The notes: generated from the sequence alone by a model not told the origin. 64,000 nt of DNA from Anomaloglossus baeobatrachus (GCF_048569485.1 NC_134354.1:688903584-688967583), one strand, 5' to 3'; shown: positions 23,810-38,290, numbered from the stretch's first letter. Made by a program: numbers and translations.

Positions 23810-26105
23810 TTAGACTGCTGCTAATCAACAACTAATCTCGGTCACACTGGTTGTGAATATTCAAATCCGCAGACAAGAAGTGGGAAGAAAAGTAATCCTG
23901 TTAGTCCTTGAGCCCGTGAAGGAAGACATACCTGTGATAATGGGGCTGAACATTCTGCGCAAACGGGTCCAAATAATGTTTATGAAGTGGGGACATGGCT
24001 ACTGGAAACATGCCACTCCACCTTAGCCCGCCCAGGAAGCATTCCAGCGGTTAATTCACATCTATGGGATGCGGAAGATTGTTACAGCACACCAGTCTGT
24101 GGGGGTTGTCAGGGTCCCGAGAATTGGACCTGTGATCCTGCCCCCTGGGCAAGGAGATTATGCTTCCAGTGGGGACCTACCACAACATGTAAGGAATGAA
24201 AGTGCTTGTCGAGCCAGTAATCCCTAGAAGAGTGGACCAAGAAGTTATGAAAGCCTGCACACTGCCTGTGGTCTAACAAGGACGAGTGCACATTAGAGCA
24301 GTGAATGTAGGGTCCAGAGAAGTCTCCTTGTGGCTGAGAACAGAGCTGGCCCGTATATAGCTGCATAGAGGCAAAGTAGTGAGTCAGAAGGAGGTAACCT
24401 TGGCTTTGGTGGGAGATACAGTGTGGACTCTGTCGGTTACTGCTGGGGTAGAAGAGGCTCTGGCTCCAAAGTGGAATGCAATAGCTATCTTAGAACAAAT
24501 TGAGGTGGAAGTGAAGTCCCTAGGCTCCAAGCATGCACAGACGATTGCAGCTATGCTATGGGAGCACCAGGCCGCATTTGCTCACCACGCCGACGAGTTT
24601 GGTTGTACCAAGGCCATCACACATGAGATACAATGAAAATACTTGCCAGCATCGAGAAGGGTACAAGTACGTGTACCCTTCTCAAAGCTGTATCAAGAAT
24701 CTGTATCACGAAGAGAAGACCTTGTTGAGACAGATTCTGTAGTTACGAGTGGGGAAGAGTAGTCAGACCTATGGGCAGCTCTTGTGGTACTTGTCAAGAA
24801 GGATGGGACTATACAGTTCTACGTGGATTACAGAAAACTGAATGTATGTACTGTCAGAGACTCGTACCCCTTACCTCAAATTGAGAAATCCTTGACAGTG
24901 CTGGGGAAGGCCAAATACTTTTCCACATTCGATCTTAGTGGCAAGTGACAAAGCCAAGACTGCGTTCATCCTCCCTATGGGATTGTTTTTGTTGAACCAG
25001 ATGCTGTTTGGGCTGTCCAACGCCCCCAGGTACGTTTCAGCAGCTGATGGAAAAGTATCTGGGGGATCTGAAGTTTGAAGCTACCCTGATCTACCTGGAT
25101 GATATCGTTATATACTCCTCATTCCTAGAACATCTCGACCTGCTTAGGCAGGTACTTGGGCAACTGTGGGCCCACAATCTGAAGGTGAAAATGAATAAGT
25201 GCCACCTCTTCAAAAGGAAGATCGAGTATCTACAGTAGGTAATATGGTGTTATAAGACGGAGTCTTATCTTCAGAGGACATAATGGTCGCTGTACCACAG
25301 TGGCTGATGCCATGAATTTCGAGAGAGCTGAAGTCATTCAGACTAGCTGGATTACTATCTGTTCATTATAGACTTTGCAAAGCTAGCAGTTCCCCTGAAT
25401 GAATTGTTGAAAGGGATGGCCAAAGAATTGGAGTGTCCCCTGGACTCAGATAAAAGGCGAGGCCTTCCAGACCCTAAAGGATGCTTTCACGTCAGCCCCG
25501 ATTCTTCCTTATGCAGACTTTGATAAACCATTCCTCCTGTATACGTACGCCAACCTCCATGGGCTGGGTACAGTCCTGTTATAAATACAAAATGGACAAT
25601 GCTTACGAAAGAACGTCCCTCTGGGACACAGAATGGAACCCTCATAATTACAACTTCTTCAGGTCAGAGCTACTGGCCTTGGTATGGGCCATGACAGAGA
25701 AATTTTGGGCTTCCCGATGAGGACCAAAATTCAGGTACAGATAGACAACAACCCTCTGACCCACCTCAAGAATGCTAACCTGGGAGCCCTGGAACAACAG
25801 TGGGTGGCTTGTCTTGAGAAGTTTGACTTTACCATCTGCTATTGCTCTGCTACTGAGAACACCAATGCAGATGGGCTGTCGAGAGGGACATTGGAGACTC
25901 CGGTGGGGGACCACAATGAGTGTATAGAGGAAGCGAAAATTCCAGACTTCCATAAGTTCACACCTCCAGTGGTAGTTGCAAAGTCAAGTAGGTAGGCTTG
26001 CCCTGGTTCCTGGGAAGAACCAATGGAGAGTGGGAGCACACCCAAGATGAAGATGTGGGGCTGCAAAAGATGAAACGCTGGGTAACCCAGCAGCAGAAGC
26101 CTAAC

Positions 26106-28480
26106 AAGGAGTAAAACAGCAACCTTGAAGCTATGTGGTATTGTATTAAATGCCTTTGCAAAGTCCAAATAAACCACATCAGCTGCATTACCAATATCCA
26201 GATTTGCACTTACCTTCTTATAGAAACCCAACATGTTGGTTAGACACAACTTACCTTTCATGATTCCATGCTGGTTATCAGTTAGTATATTATTCTCTCT
26301 AATATATTGTTGCAGGTCATCTCTTAAAATGCCCTCAAAAACCTTGCACACCAATGATGTCAGATTTACCGGATGGTAGTTTCTTGGATCCACCCTCTTA
26401 CCTTTCTTGAATATTGGTACCACGGCAGTCCTTTTCCAATCCTGAGGTACCAGACCTGTTACAATAGAGCCTACAAAGATAAGATACAGTGGTCTGTCAA
26501 TTACTCAGCTCAATGCCCTCAATATCCGTGGATGAATGCCATCTGGCCCAGGTGATTTGCCAATTTTTAATTTACTCAGACACAGGCGTACTTGTGATAA
26601 ATAAATTATGTCAGGAGGGGTCTTTGAATTTTGCCTTGTTAAATGTTCCCTGGAACACTCAGTTCCTTGGTGCCTGTTTAATATCTCAGCCTTTTCTTTG
26701 TCCTCAATAATTATACTGTTATAATCTTTTATGGGGTTGATACCATCTTTTTTTTTTCTTTTGGCATTGATGTATTCATATAATTTTGGGGGGGTTTATT
26801 TTAATGTCTTTGGAGATTTTTTTTTCAGTAGCTAATTTTTATAAGCTTGATTTCTTTTTTACATTTCCTATTGAGAAATTTTAACTCCTAAACTGCTATT
26901 TCTGTATTCTCAGCCTTCAAGATTTTCAGCACCCTTTGTTTCTGTTTTATTATACTTTGTACTGTCTTATTAATCTATAGGGGTTTCTTTTTATTACTGG
27001 ACATTTTATTACCAGAGGGTATACGTTTTTTACAGAACTCTAGTAGTATATCCTTAAACTTGCACCATTTATGTTCGGTATCCCCAATTACCATGACATA
27101 GTCCCAATCTGCACGATTAAACTCTTCCATTCATTTGTTGAAATCTGCTTTACTAAAATTCCAGGTTTTGGCATTTCTCCTTTCAAATGTGAATATTACA
27201 TTGAAACTTACCATTTTATAGTCACTGCTACCCAAGTGTTCCCAGACCTGTATATCTGAAAATATATCTGGTCTATTTGACACGACGAAATCTAGCAAAT
27301 TATCTCCCCTGGTTAGTTCATCTGCCAACTGAGAGAGGTAATTGTCTTGAATTGTAGATTAGAACTTGCAACATTTAGCACAACCCGAAGATTCTATGTC
27401 CCACTAAATGTCTGGATAGTTAAAATCCCCCATAAAAAAGGACCCGATTAATATTTGCTGCCTTTTCAATTAGTTGCAGCATTTCATTCTCTACCTAGTC
27501 AGTTATGTTAGGAGGCTTATAGCAAACTCCAATTAGCAGCTTTCCATTATTTCCCTCCCCATGTACATTTACCCATACTAACTCTACATTGTTGCAGCTC
27601 CCCCAATGTCGTCATTGAGCACAGGCCTTTAGTTAATTTGATAAATATACACACCCCTCCACCTTTTTTGTCGTTCCTGTTCTTTCGGAATGTGGTGTAA
27701 CCCACTACGTTTGTCATCCAGTCATGGCTCTCATCCAGCCAAGTTTTCGTAATGCCCACCACATCGTAATCCGTGGTTGACATAAGAGTCTCCAACTCAT
27801 TCATTTTGTTTAGAAGACTTCTTGCATTTTCCAGCAAACATTTAATACTATTAACACATTTCTTACTTCTAGCCTCCCTGATTTCCTTGCAAGTCCCTAA
27901 ACCTACCTTGACCCCTACTTGTCTCACTCTCGCTAGCTTCTCTATCCATCCCCTTTTTTGCACAACTATCCTCCCTCCCCACAGATCCTAGTTTAAAAGC
28001 TCCTCCATCCATCTGACCATTCCCCCCCCATACAGGTGCACCCTCCCCATTGAAGTGCAGTCCATCCTTACTGTAGAGCTTGCAGCCGACAAAGAGGTCA
28101 GACCAGTTCTCCATGAACCCAAAACCCTCCTTTTCTGCACCAAAGCCACGTATTTATCTCCCTAAGCTCCCGCTGTCTTTCTAGTGATGCTCGTGGCACC
28201 AGTACTAATTCTCAAAACACCATCTTGGAGGTCCTAGACATCAGCCTCCCTCCTAGTTCTCTGTAATAAATTTTAAGGACCTTCCACCTCCCTCTAAGTT
28301 TGTCATTAGTACCAATGTGCTACATGACCACTGGGTTTTCCCCAGCCCACCCAGCACAATTAATTGCTCACTTCTGGCTTACAGGATCCACCTCACCAGG
28401 TGAGCCTAACAATCTGGCAGTGATTTTCTCTGTTCTTCCTTTTGGAAACACTTGAGCTTAGTTCAGCTATCCAATGTTTA
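26106..28480 (-). mobile_element. CR1-type LINE fragment, 3' half missing
   Basis: Read on the minus strand from high to low coordinates. An apurinic endonuclease region lies at 27963-27547 (NARSLLNKMNELETLMST, VVGITKTWLDES), followed by the reverse transcriptase start at 26423-26250 (MVPIFKKGKRVDPRNYHPVN, then CLTNMLGFYKKV and VVYLDFAKAFNTIPHS). The part upstream of the endonuclease (28100-28480) looks like the ORF1/5' region. The frame has several stops. The catalytic core and everything 3' of it are absent, where the sequence meets the Gypsy fossil; LINEs normally lose their 5' end, so a later deletion or rearrangement is likely. Confidence 0.8.
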
Positions 28481-29250
28481 TGGACAGCTTTAAGAGGATT
28501 AAGATAATATTGCCAAAACTATTGACTGATGTCAAGTTAGGTATCCAGTTACACTTTTCTTGTGCCATGATATCCCAAGTGTTGTTATCAGTGTCAATAT
28601 AACCTTTGCTAGGTCTGTTTGTAGGTTATAGAGGAGTATAGGATACATTAATGCTCCCATTAGAATCAAGATGGCAAAACCCTTCAAATTTGGCAGGACT
28701 GACTGACCATGGTGTGATTAGGACTCATGATTTTTAACTCAAAAACCCCATCCTCATCATTTTGTTCTCCCATGTCAAGCTGTCCTTGAGTATTCTACAG
28801 TATATGGGGGAGTCGGGACACGTAGCCGTCAGGCATATGAGCAATCGACCAAAACTGTGTGGGCAGAAAGAAAACTAGAAATGTGCTGCTTCAGTACACT
28901 ACACATAAAAAATAACTATTGTTAAATGATGGATTAAAGAGTAAATGAAATTAAGAATAGCTGAATTTCTGGTTAACATAAATCAGCACTATGTTCTCAG
29001 AAACCTCTCCGTGGCAGCATTTGGCCATGTATTTTCCAAGGAAAACGGTCAATAACACTTACTTTAAGTGGGCATCATCTGACAGGAGGACTAGGAGCAA
29101 TTAACAGTTAGCCAATGTATCATCATAGACAAATGCCATCTTAATACTTGGGGAATAATAGTAATAAGTACTGTAGTAGTTACCGTAGGTAGAGTAAATA
29201 GATGAACATCATATTCACTGAGATAATGTGCAAAAAAAGTATACCGTATA
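28481..29250. other. No gene seen
   Basis: About 770 bases of AT-rich sequence with no recognisable repeat ends or coding potential. Confidence 0.4.
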
Positions 29251-29251
29251 T

Positions 29252-29319
29252 ACAGTGGTGTGAAAAAGTGTTTGCTCCCTTCTTGATTTCTTATTCTTTT
29301 ACATGTTTGTCACACTTAA
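29252..29319. mobile_element. Tc1-like terminus (single end)
   Basis: TACAGTGGTGTGAAAAAGTG then TTTGCTCCCTTCTTGATTTC is a Tc1-like terminal repeat. It is cut at a TTAA by the next element. I find no matching other end. Confidence 0.6.
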
Positions 29320-29925
29320 AGGGAACCTGTCACAGTTGCAATATGCACCCAGATCCACGAGCAGTTCTGAGTGCATATTCCTAATCCCTGCCTAACCATC
29401 CCTGTATCATGTAGCGGAGAGAAAGAGATCTTTCTATTTCTAAAGATCCTTTATAGTATGCTAATGAGGCCAGCGACTATTCAGAAGGGTGTTAGTTCCC
29501 TTGGCTAGTCGGCCCCCTTAGCATCTAAACACGTCCATGTTGGTGTGCTAACATGCTAATGAAGATGCAGCATCAGAGGCATGATCGATGTCACCAATCT
29601 CTGCTGCCACCTCGCCCAACGCTCGATTTTGGCTCAGTGCGCATGATCAGAAGTTCTGGACTTCCAGTCATGCATACTATGAAGTCGGGTGTACGCGTCC
29701 CTGCATCAAACTGGTGTAGTGCGCATGACCAGAAGTCCGGGGATGTTCTGACACTGATGTTCTCACACTAAGCCGAAAAACAGCAATGGTATTAATTAGC
29801 ATGTTAGCATGCCCACAGGGGTGTGCTCACATGCTAAGGAAGCCTACTAGCCAAGGGAACTAATGCCTAAGGCGTCATTAGCATATCAGAAAAGTTCTTG
29901 ATCTTTTTTTCTAAATACTTGGTCG
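29320..29925. mobile_element. TTAA-type foldback element, right end lost
   Basis: TTAA at 29316-29319 is followed by AGGGAACCTGTCACAGTTGC. Arms of about 130 bases around 29455-29560 and 29795-29900 are inverted copies (GTTAGTTCCCTTGGCTAGT on the left, ACTAGCCAAGGGAACTAA on the right). The right terminus with its TTAA is not visible. Confidence 0.6.
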
Positions 29926-30145
29926 GAGCAATGCAAGGTGTTAAGGCAAATGTTTTATTGTATTTTATGGTACTAAGAGTTTTATCTGTCTTAATGTAGA
30001 AAATGTAAGAGTTCGTTTTAGAAACTGTGCCTCCCATAAAGGGAAGAAATGTTAATGTTTGACAGCATAACAAAATTTTCCAGTCATAACTATTGTATTG
30101 TTCTCTTTCCAGCCTGCGGATGTGCTGGGATTCGCTGTGGGGTAG
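29926..30145. other. No gene seen
   Basis: Short AT-rich stretch with nothing recognisable. Confidence 0.35.
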
Positions 30146-31202
30146 TGTGGCTCCCCTGAGGCTTCACCTTGGCTGAGATGCAGTATTCATCCCAGGTACG
30201 GAGGAGGTCATTGCTGGTAAACACAACAATCCACACAACATACTTAGTCTCCCTCCCACTGGGACTGGGTTAGGGTAGGGTCCTGGGGGTGGCCATTATA
30301 AGGTATGGGACCTCCTGCCCACTAGTCCAGCAACGTGAGGGGGTGCAGCATCTTCTAGGGAAAGTAAGGCGACACACAGACGGAGAGACAGTGAGGTGCG
30401 AACAGTGGAAACAGTCGCTGGGAAAAGAGCTGCGCCATAGCTCTTTCAGGACCGAGTGCAGAGAGCAGGGTGTGGAGCCCTAGGCTGCGAGGGTACTGCA
30501 AGTCCCACCAGCAGAATCCACAGGGCAGAAGATTGCAAGTCTTCTGGCCCACACAAAGTGCCCGGGGCATAGCAGCATACTAGAGTCAGGAGCCGTAACA
30601 AAAGAGCGGCTCAAGCAAAGAACTCACGCTGCCTGCCATACAGGACAGGACCGGAGCCAATACAAGGAACAGGGTCCCAGCATAGCTTCAAGCCCCGGGG
30701 ATTCACACATCGCAGCGCAAGTAGGAAGGACACACAAAAAGAAGCACCGGCTCTGGCCTCCAGGCTGTCCGGGATCGGCTGGAGTCCATGACAGCGGAGT
30801 CCGGCACTCCAGAGGTGGTGATACTTCAGTGAGTAAAGAACTTTGATTGCAACCCCTGTGTCATCCAATCCTTCCCGCACCCTACCCGCGCCTTAGCTGC
30901 ACGGCAGCAGGAGACTACTACTCCCAACCTCCTTATAGCCTGAGCTCTGCCTGTGGAGAGCTACACCAACCGAGCTGCGCTACCATCTGCCACAGAGGAT
31001 ACCTCCCACAGCGGCGGCTCCTATATTAGCCACAAACCACAGGTGGTGTCACGAATACAAACTCTATTCTCCCCTGTAAATAGCCCCTTCATCTTTTATT
31101 GACACCGCCGGGGTCACAGAACCGGGCTTGTCTGCTGTGACATCCCACCACCTACACTGGCCCGGTGATGAGTAACCCCTCAGACCCCGTGGGCGCGTCA
31201 CA
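30146..31202. mobile_element. Probable solo LTR
   Basis: The block begins TGTGGCTCCCCTGAGG and ends GGGCGCGTCACA, with the TG...CA form and GC-rich non-coding body typical of frog LTRs; the ending resembles that of the LTRs at 56162 and 60538. Flanking bases do not form a clear duplication, so boundaries are provisional. Fossil only. Confidence 0.5.
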
Positions 31203-31299
31203 TACATATAGAGACATGCTGCATACAGAAAGCACATTATAATATAACCGACAGAAATAGTCATGAAGGGGAGATATGTATCACAGAAGTGGTTAGCCA

Positions 31300-33070
31300 G
31301 GCTGCTCACCTCGGAGCGTGGTAGGGTGGACATTAGAAAGTCCAGGTGAAATCATTAGTGTTCTGTGTGTGGAAGTAAGAAGTCCTCCTGGGTGAAGTTA
31401 CTTGCTTAGACTATATATTGTATGCTGAATTACCACAATGAAATTCCATTGTTAGGACTGTATATTCTGATTTTCTGCAAAGGGAGGCTGTTTATTTTCC
31501 CTGTTTGTTGGTTGCTTTATGGTTGTTAATAAAGCAGCCTGGTTGTTTGTTTTTTGTTTTTGTTTTTTTTTTAAATCGCCCCCCCATCCCCATGCCTACC
31601 TCAGTGTCACGGAGTGTGTCGGGATTTTTACAGTTAGTGCAGAAGTGAGCACACAAATCCCGAAGGTCATGTGTGACTGCCACAGGGAAACTGCATGTCT
31701 GGGGTAAAAGCAGCTCAGGAAACAGTCAACATGGAGGAGTTAATCAAGCAGCTGGTACTGGCTAATATACAACAGCAGCAGCAAGCTCAGCAAGAGACTA
31801 ATAAACTGTTTATGCAGCAGATGGTGCTCTTGGCTAAGATGCTCCGCCCCAAGGAAGCCACAGCACCTCAGTCAAGGTGATGATTCACACCTGCGGAAGA
31901 TGATAAAGAGAGCCATGCAAAAGATAATGCCGGGGGATCATGTTGAGGCATTGCTGACGGATTTCTAAAGGGTCGGGTAATGGGAGAAATTACCCCCGGA
32001 GCAGTGCTGGTGCTATATCTAATGGAAGAACCGCAGAAGGCCTATTATGACCTGGCACTGCAAGATCTGATTTGTGTAAAAGAGTATGTCAGATTGAAAA
32101 CAGAAATCTTTGCAAGCCTATCAGTAACCTTGTCTGTCAGGGCGCAATGAGGGCACCATTGGGGCTATTGTGGTGACAGACCTCCCTATTCTCAAGTGTT
32201 TGACTTATTGGATCAGACGTGGTTGCAGCCAGAATCTTCCTCCTCAGCACAGATGGTGCAAAAGCATTGTCATGGACATGTTCATACACTCCCTTCCAAA
32301 GGCAGTTCCGTCCTGGAAGTGCCGATGACCTGGTGGGCATGTTAGAAAGGTACCAGGCAGTTGATAGGTCCTTGAGGAAACAAGGGGGCTGTACCTTCTC
32401 CATACTGGGGTTACCAAAGGGGTCCAACACCCAAAAAAAGTGAACTAGAGCCACATATGGGGCGTGTCCCAAGGCCCAGGAAGTGTCTGAGTTGTTTCTG
32501 AAAGCACCAGCTAAAGACATGATTTATTGGACGTGTCACAGCCCAAGTAACATAGCTGCCCAATGTCTCATGATCGCCAAGCTGATGAACTACAACTTAG
32601 GTAGACGTTGCTCGTATTCTGCATATCCGGCCTGCAGTAATTACTCTCCACCGATTGAGGGGCTGCAGGCATGTTATGTATCAGGGAATGTAGTGCCAAT
32701 GAGCAGTTTGTTGGACTCAGGGAGTTTGGTGACCCTAGTAAGGGCCACACTTCCTCACCGGCTGATTACTGGAAACATGGCAGGCGTCTGATGTATCCAC
32801 GGGATGCTAAGGACTATCTGTGGCACAGGTGGTCATAGAAACAAACTGTGGTGCCGAGTCATGAGGTTGGCGTAGTCAATGATTTGTTACATCCTGTTAT
32901 AATAGGGAATTAGTGGGTTACTTGGACAACAACCAGGGCATCTCTAAAGAAACCTTGTTGCCGCCTCAGTCTGAAGGTTTTCTCTTTTATGTGCTGGTTG
33001 ACAATGCAAGGTAAGGCCAACATCCCTGAGGTCATCAACCCGGAGCTGGTGCAATCTGAGGGTAGGTTTG
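31300..33070 (+). mobile_element. Second Ty3/Gypsy-type fossil: LTR end, gag and protease region
   Basis: AATAAA near 31528 in an LTR-like context is followed from about 31690 by a gag-like start (MEELIKQLVLANIQQQQQA), a degenerate zinc knuckle near 32540 and a protease-like motif (LLDSGSLVTLV) near 32710. It is broken, with many breaks, and stops near 33070. It belongs to a different lineage from the 18.5-26 kb fossil, judging by the protease motif. No reverse transcriptase is present. Confidence 0.7.
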
Positions 33071-33259
33071 GAACAAATTCGTAAAGGGTAATAATTAAAG
33101 CACTACCGTAACATTAAAATTTTATTTAATCCTAATTAAAATTGATAAATGAGTGATTTTCTAAGCTGGTGCTGAGCACAGCTGATTTTTTTCTCCTTTG
33201 TGCTCAGTCAGGCAAGAAGAATATTTAATTTATACTACTGTCACAACCCTTCTATCACA

Positions 33260-33655
33260 GCAAGATGCTGTGGTAGGCATGTGGTTCTGTATGCCTTTAA
33301 TTTTGAATAAATCCCCAATAGTGTCATCAGTAATGCACCCCCACACCATCACACCTCCACCTTCACGGTGGGAACCAGGCATGTAGAGTCCATCCGTTCA
33401 CCTTTTCTATAAAGACACGGTGGTTGGATCCAAAGATCTCAAATTTGGACTCATCAGACCAAAGCACTGATTTCCACTGGTCTAATGTCCATTCCTTGTG
33501 ATCTTTAGCCCAAACAAGTCTCTTCTGCTTGTTGCCTGTCCTTAGCAGTGGTTTCCTAGCAGCTATTTTACCATGAAGGCCTGCTGCACAAAGTCTCCTC
33601 TTAATAGTTGTTCTAGAGATGAGAAGGTGTGTCCGAACGTATGGTCTGTACTGTA
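33260..33655 (-). mobile_element. Tc1-like deletion derivative (family E)
   Basis: The minus strand keeps a mid-transposase piece (HGKIAARKPLLRTGNKQKRL, then LWSDESKFEIFG with the first catalytic aspartate). The right edge is GGTGTGTCCGAACGTATGGT then CTGTACTGTA, a Tc1-like terminus. The C-terminal half and the other terminus are missing. Confidence 0.72.
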
Positions 33656-33710
33656 TATATATATATGTATATTTATATATATATATATACACAGATATAT
33701 ACACAGACTA

Positions 33711-33743
<33 letters not shown>
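33656..33743. repeat. (TA)n-rich microsatellite
   Basis: An imperfect TA/TG array between the preceding Tc1-like end and the start of the intact Tc1-like element. It continues on the other side at 35318. Confidence 0.95.

Positions 33744-35317
<1,574 letters not shown>

Positions 35318-35398
<81 letters not shown>
35318..35398. repeat. (TA)n microsatellite
   Basis: Roughly 70 bases of TA repeats with one AAAA interruption, continuing the tract that the Tc1-like element split. Confidence 0.95.
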
Positions 35399-35399
<1 letters not shown>

Positions 35400-36494
35400 C
35401 TGTCCTATTTTAGCAAACTACATATTCAAACAGTCTCTTTCGAAATGTATGAATGTGGCTTAGTGATCGTTTTAGTATTTTTGATACATTTACCCTTTGT
35501 AAATTAAATTACTAGCTATAAATTGTGTGTGTTCGGCTGAGAGCTTCCTTTAATGACTCACACCGCTAATCAGTGTAATCCCAATAACAATGTTCATTTT
35601 TTTCCCTATGAGGCTGGAATCTGTTTTAGCATTCACCCCCTGCAGGTGGTTAAAATACTAATTAAGTTTTCTGTAAACAGATCACACAGATTATAGTGTT
35701 ACATAGTGATACAAAGTGTAGGATCTGAACGAAGTATCCAAGTGTAAATTAGGAGCTTTATTACTATTTTGTATCAACAATCATACTATGAGTACTGATA
35801 GTATTAGTTCAGGTCACGTTCCTTGAGGTTTCGACTCATTTCTGATTGACAGACAGAGGATCCTCCATTTTCTCTTAATGTTGGGCTCATCTGCCTTCAA
35901 ATCGGCAAGACCATTAACGTAATGCTGAGATCAAATTACCAATAGCCGAAACCTTTGGGGCATAGCAACCTAACCCTTACTTCTTCTAGATCACTGGTAG
36001 ATGAAAAGCATCACTTACCAGTGATTTATCATTTAACCTCAAAGCGTTATTTGGTTGTTTGCAACTGAATGTGTTCGGGGGGTTGTATAGTGAAAGTGTA
36101 TTCAATTTGCTAATACGGTTTCTATATACGTTTCTCAATTATTTCAAGATCTTTGCTTCCAGTTATTAATAAGAACCTTGTTTACCTACACTGAATATGT
36201 GATGATCAAAACTACATCATGTATGTCTGTCATATGCCAGTGTGTCCATCACGTGACCAGGGCAGATTTGTGTCTATTGTGAGTAAACAAGAAAAGTTTC
36301 TACTGAATGACAACAAGCGGACAACTTGAAGACTGAGACATTGAAATGATATAGAAAGTGTGTTGGAACATTTTATAACTGGCAAAGAGACAAGAAAGAA
36401 TAACATTTGCGAACACTAAAAAGCAATTTTATTCATGTTTAACTTTTAAAATCATTGCTTTCCATTACTTTAAAATTGTCACCGTATAAACATA
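35399..36494. other. No gene seen
   Basis: 1.1 kb of AT-rich, apparently unique sequence. No coding frame, transposon terminus or RNA-like structure that I can recognise. Confidence 0.4.
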
Positions 36495-37268
36495 CCGTGT
36501 TTTTCCAAAAATAAGCCTTAGCGGGGATTTTCAGCATTTTCGGAGCAAAGCGTAAATATAAGCCCTCCCCCGAAAATAAGCACTAGTCGCGGTTCAATAA
36601 TGAAGTGTCTGTGCAACTAAAAAAGTTACAGATACTGCAGGACACTTCATTATACAAAGTGGGTACCCCGTATTCACAATCACCAGACGCTGAGCGGCAG
36701 GACCTGCAGTGATCGCACCACTGCACACATCCGATCTCACACACCAACAATCGGATCGCACACACAATCAGATCGCACAGATAATCAGATCGCACACACA
36801 AACATCGAATCACACACATAAACATCGCATCACACACACATACTCACCACATCCAGTGACACCGATCTCTTCTTGCCGACAGAATCCTGAGAGGCTGTAT
36901 GGTGGAATGTATGGATCTACCGCAACAGGACCTGCGGACACACGTGACTTCCCACCATCATTCACTGCGGCCGGAAGCGCTGGATGTGATGTGATGTGCG
37001 TGTGTGTGAGAGTGTGTCAGCCAGCAGCAGGGGAGGACAGCGTGCAGCACCCACCGGAGATCACAGGAGGATCTGAGAGCCACGCAGATGTCCAGGTCTG
37101 GTAAGCGTCTCCTGGAAAGTGGGGGGGGTCTGCATTTTTGGGGGGTAAACTTACAACCTCAACAGTGTTTCTCCAAGAATAAGACCTCCTCCAAAAATAA
37201 GCCCTAGTGCTTTTTTGGGGGGGGCAAAAAAAAATATAAGACCGTGTCTTATTTTTGGAAAAACATGG
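36495..37268. mobile_element. TA-flanked MITE, GTGTTTTTCCAAAAATAAG family, full length
   Basis: Ends CCGTGTTTTTCCAAAAATAA and, inverted, CCATGTTTTTCCAAAAATAA, with TA at 36493-36494 and 37269-37270. The interior has imperfect repeats of ATCAGATCGCACACA at 36720-36840. It is a sibling of 17348-18015 and directly abuts a Tc1-like terminus. Confidence 0.82.
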
Positions 37269-37439
37269 TAGGCCCAGACATATTTGGACAGTAACACATT
37301 TCAGCATTTTAGCTGATTATTTACAAAAACGTATTCAAGATACAGTTAGATATTAAATCTGAGCTTAAAATGCAAACTCTCAGCTTTAATTTGAGGATAT
37401 TCACATTATATTTGGAGTAACGCATTAGGAATTACAGCT

Positions 37440-38290
37440 CCTTAACCCCTTAATCCCCAGGCGATTTTCCATTTTTCATTTTGTTTTTTGCTCCTGTTCT
37501 TCTGAGAGCCATAACGTTTTTTTATTTTTTTGTCAATGTTGCCATATGAAGGTTTGTTTTTTTGCAGGACGAGTTGTACTTTTAAATTAATTCATAAAAG
37601 TTTTCCCATATAGTGTACTGGAAAATGGCAAAAAAATAACAAGTGCGGAAAAATTGCAAAAAAAAGTGCAAAACTGTTGTGTCGATGTGATGCATCAGGT
37701 CAATAAGAGTTCATAGACCCCAAACATGTATAGTTTTACTTTTATCTAAGGAGTTAAAAAAAAATTCAGAAGTTTGTGCAAAAAAAGTGGCACACTTTTT
37801 GTGCCATTTTTTGCGACCAGTGGCGCTCTCATTTTTCAGCATCTGGGTCTCAGTTACTGCTTATTTTTTGCGTCTCGAGCTGACGTTTTTCTTGTTACCA
37901 TTTATTGCGCAGATGCTACATTTTGATCACCTGTTATTGCATTTTGCACAAAATTTGCGACAACCAAAAAACATAATTTTGCCGTTTGGATTTTTTGATC
38001 AGATCAACTGATTTTATATTTTGAGAGATCGGGAATTTCTGAATTTGGCAATACAAAATATGTGTACATTTTTTTTAACCCTTTAATTTTCAATGGGGAA
38101 AATGGGGGGGTGATTTGAACTTTAAGGTTTTTTTTAATTTTTATTTTTTTTATTTTTGTTTTTATTATTTTACTAGTACCCTTAGGGGCTATTAGGATCC
38201 GCAGTCTGATTGCTGATTCATTTATGTAGATCAGAGCAAACTTCAGATCAGCAGAAATGCTCGTCTTCTGTTACAAGTGTGGAATTTGCT
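37440..38290. repeat. Interspersed repeat beginning TTAACCCCTTAATCCCC
   Basis: It starts TTAACCCCTTAATCCCCAGG and continues with T-rich text including TTTTGCTCCTGTTCTTCTGA, GAGCCATAACGTTTTTTTAT, a common frog repeat type. The right boundary is approximate, where Tc1 text resumes. No gene. Confidence 0.5.

Larger units (their letters stand above)
19281..23812 (-). mobile_element. CR1-type LINE, 5'-truncated, inserted in the Gypsy fossil
   Basis: The target word GACTGCT flanks it at 19274-19280 and 23813-23819. Read on the minus strand, the 5' part (23330 down to 22970) encodes EERDLGILVTSKLSSSTQCQ and ANKVLGCTKREIR, the thumb region after the reverse transcriptase core, and the 3' part (19603 down to 19360) encodes RTKGHSLWVEERQLRQPNRK and DRAVRLWNALLQEVV, the C-terminus of CR1/L2-type ORF2. 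The 3' end carries the frog ACATAGTTACATAG motif. It has several stops. It is split by a TTAA element and by a Harbinger-like element close to its 5' end. Confidence 0.8.
18560..26105 (+). mobile_element. Ty3/Gypsy-type LTR retrotransposon fossil, internal region
   Basis: A broken, old internal region of a Gypsy-like element. Parts in order on the plus strand: a gag-like stretch near 18600-19020, an aspartic protease motif (VDTGSQISTLP) near 19170, a reverse transcriptase with the YLDD box near 25100, an RNase H-like region near 25480-25950. I see no flanking LTRs. It has many breaks. A CR1-type LINE is inserted between the protease and reverse transcriptase parts (19281-23812). The 3' end is cut where a minus-strand LINE begins at about 26106. 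Confidence 0.82.
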
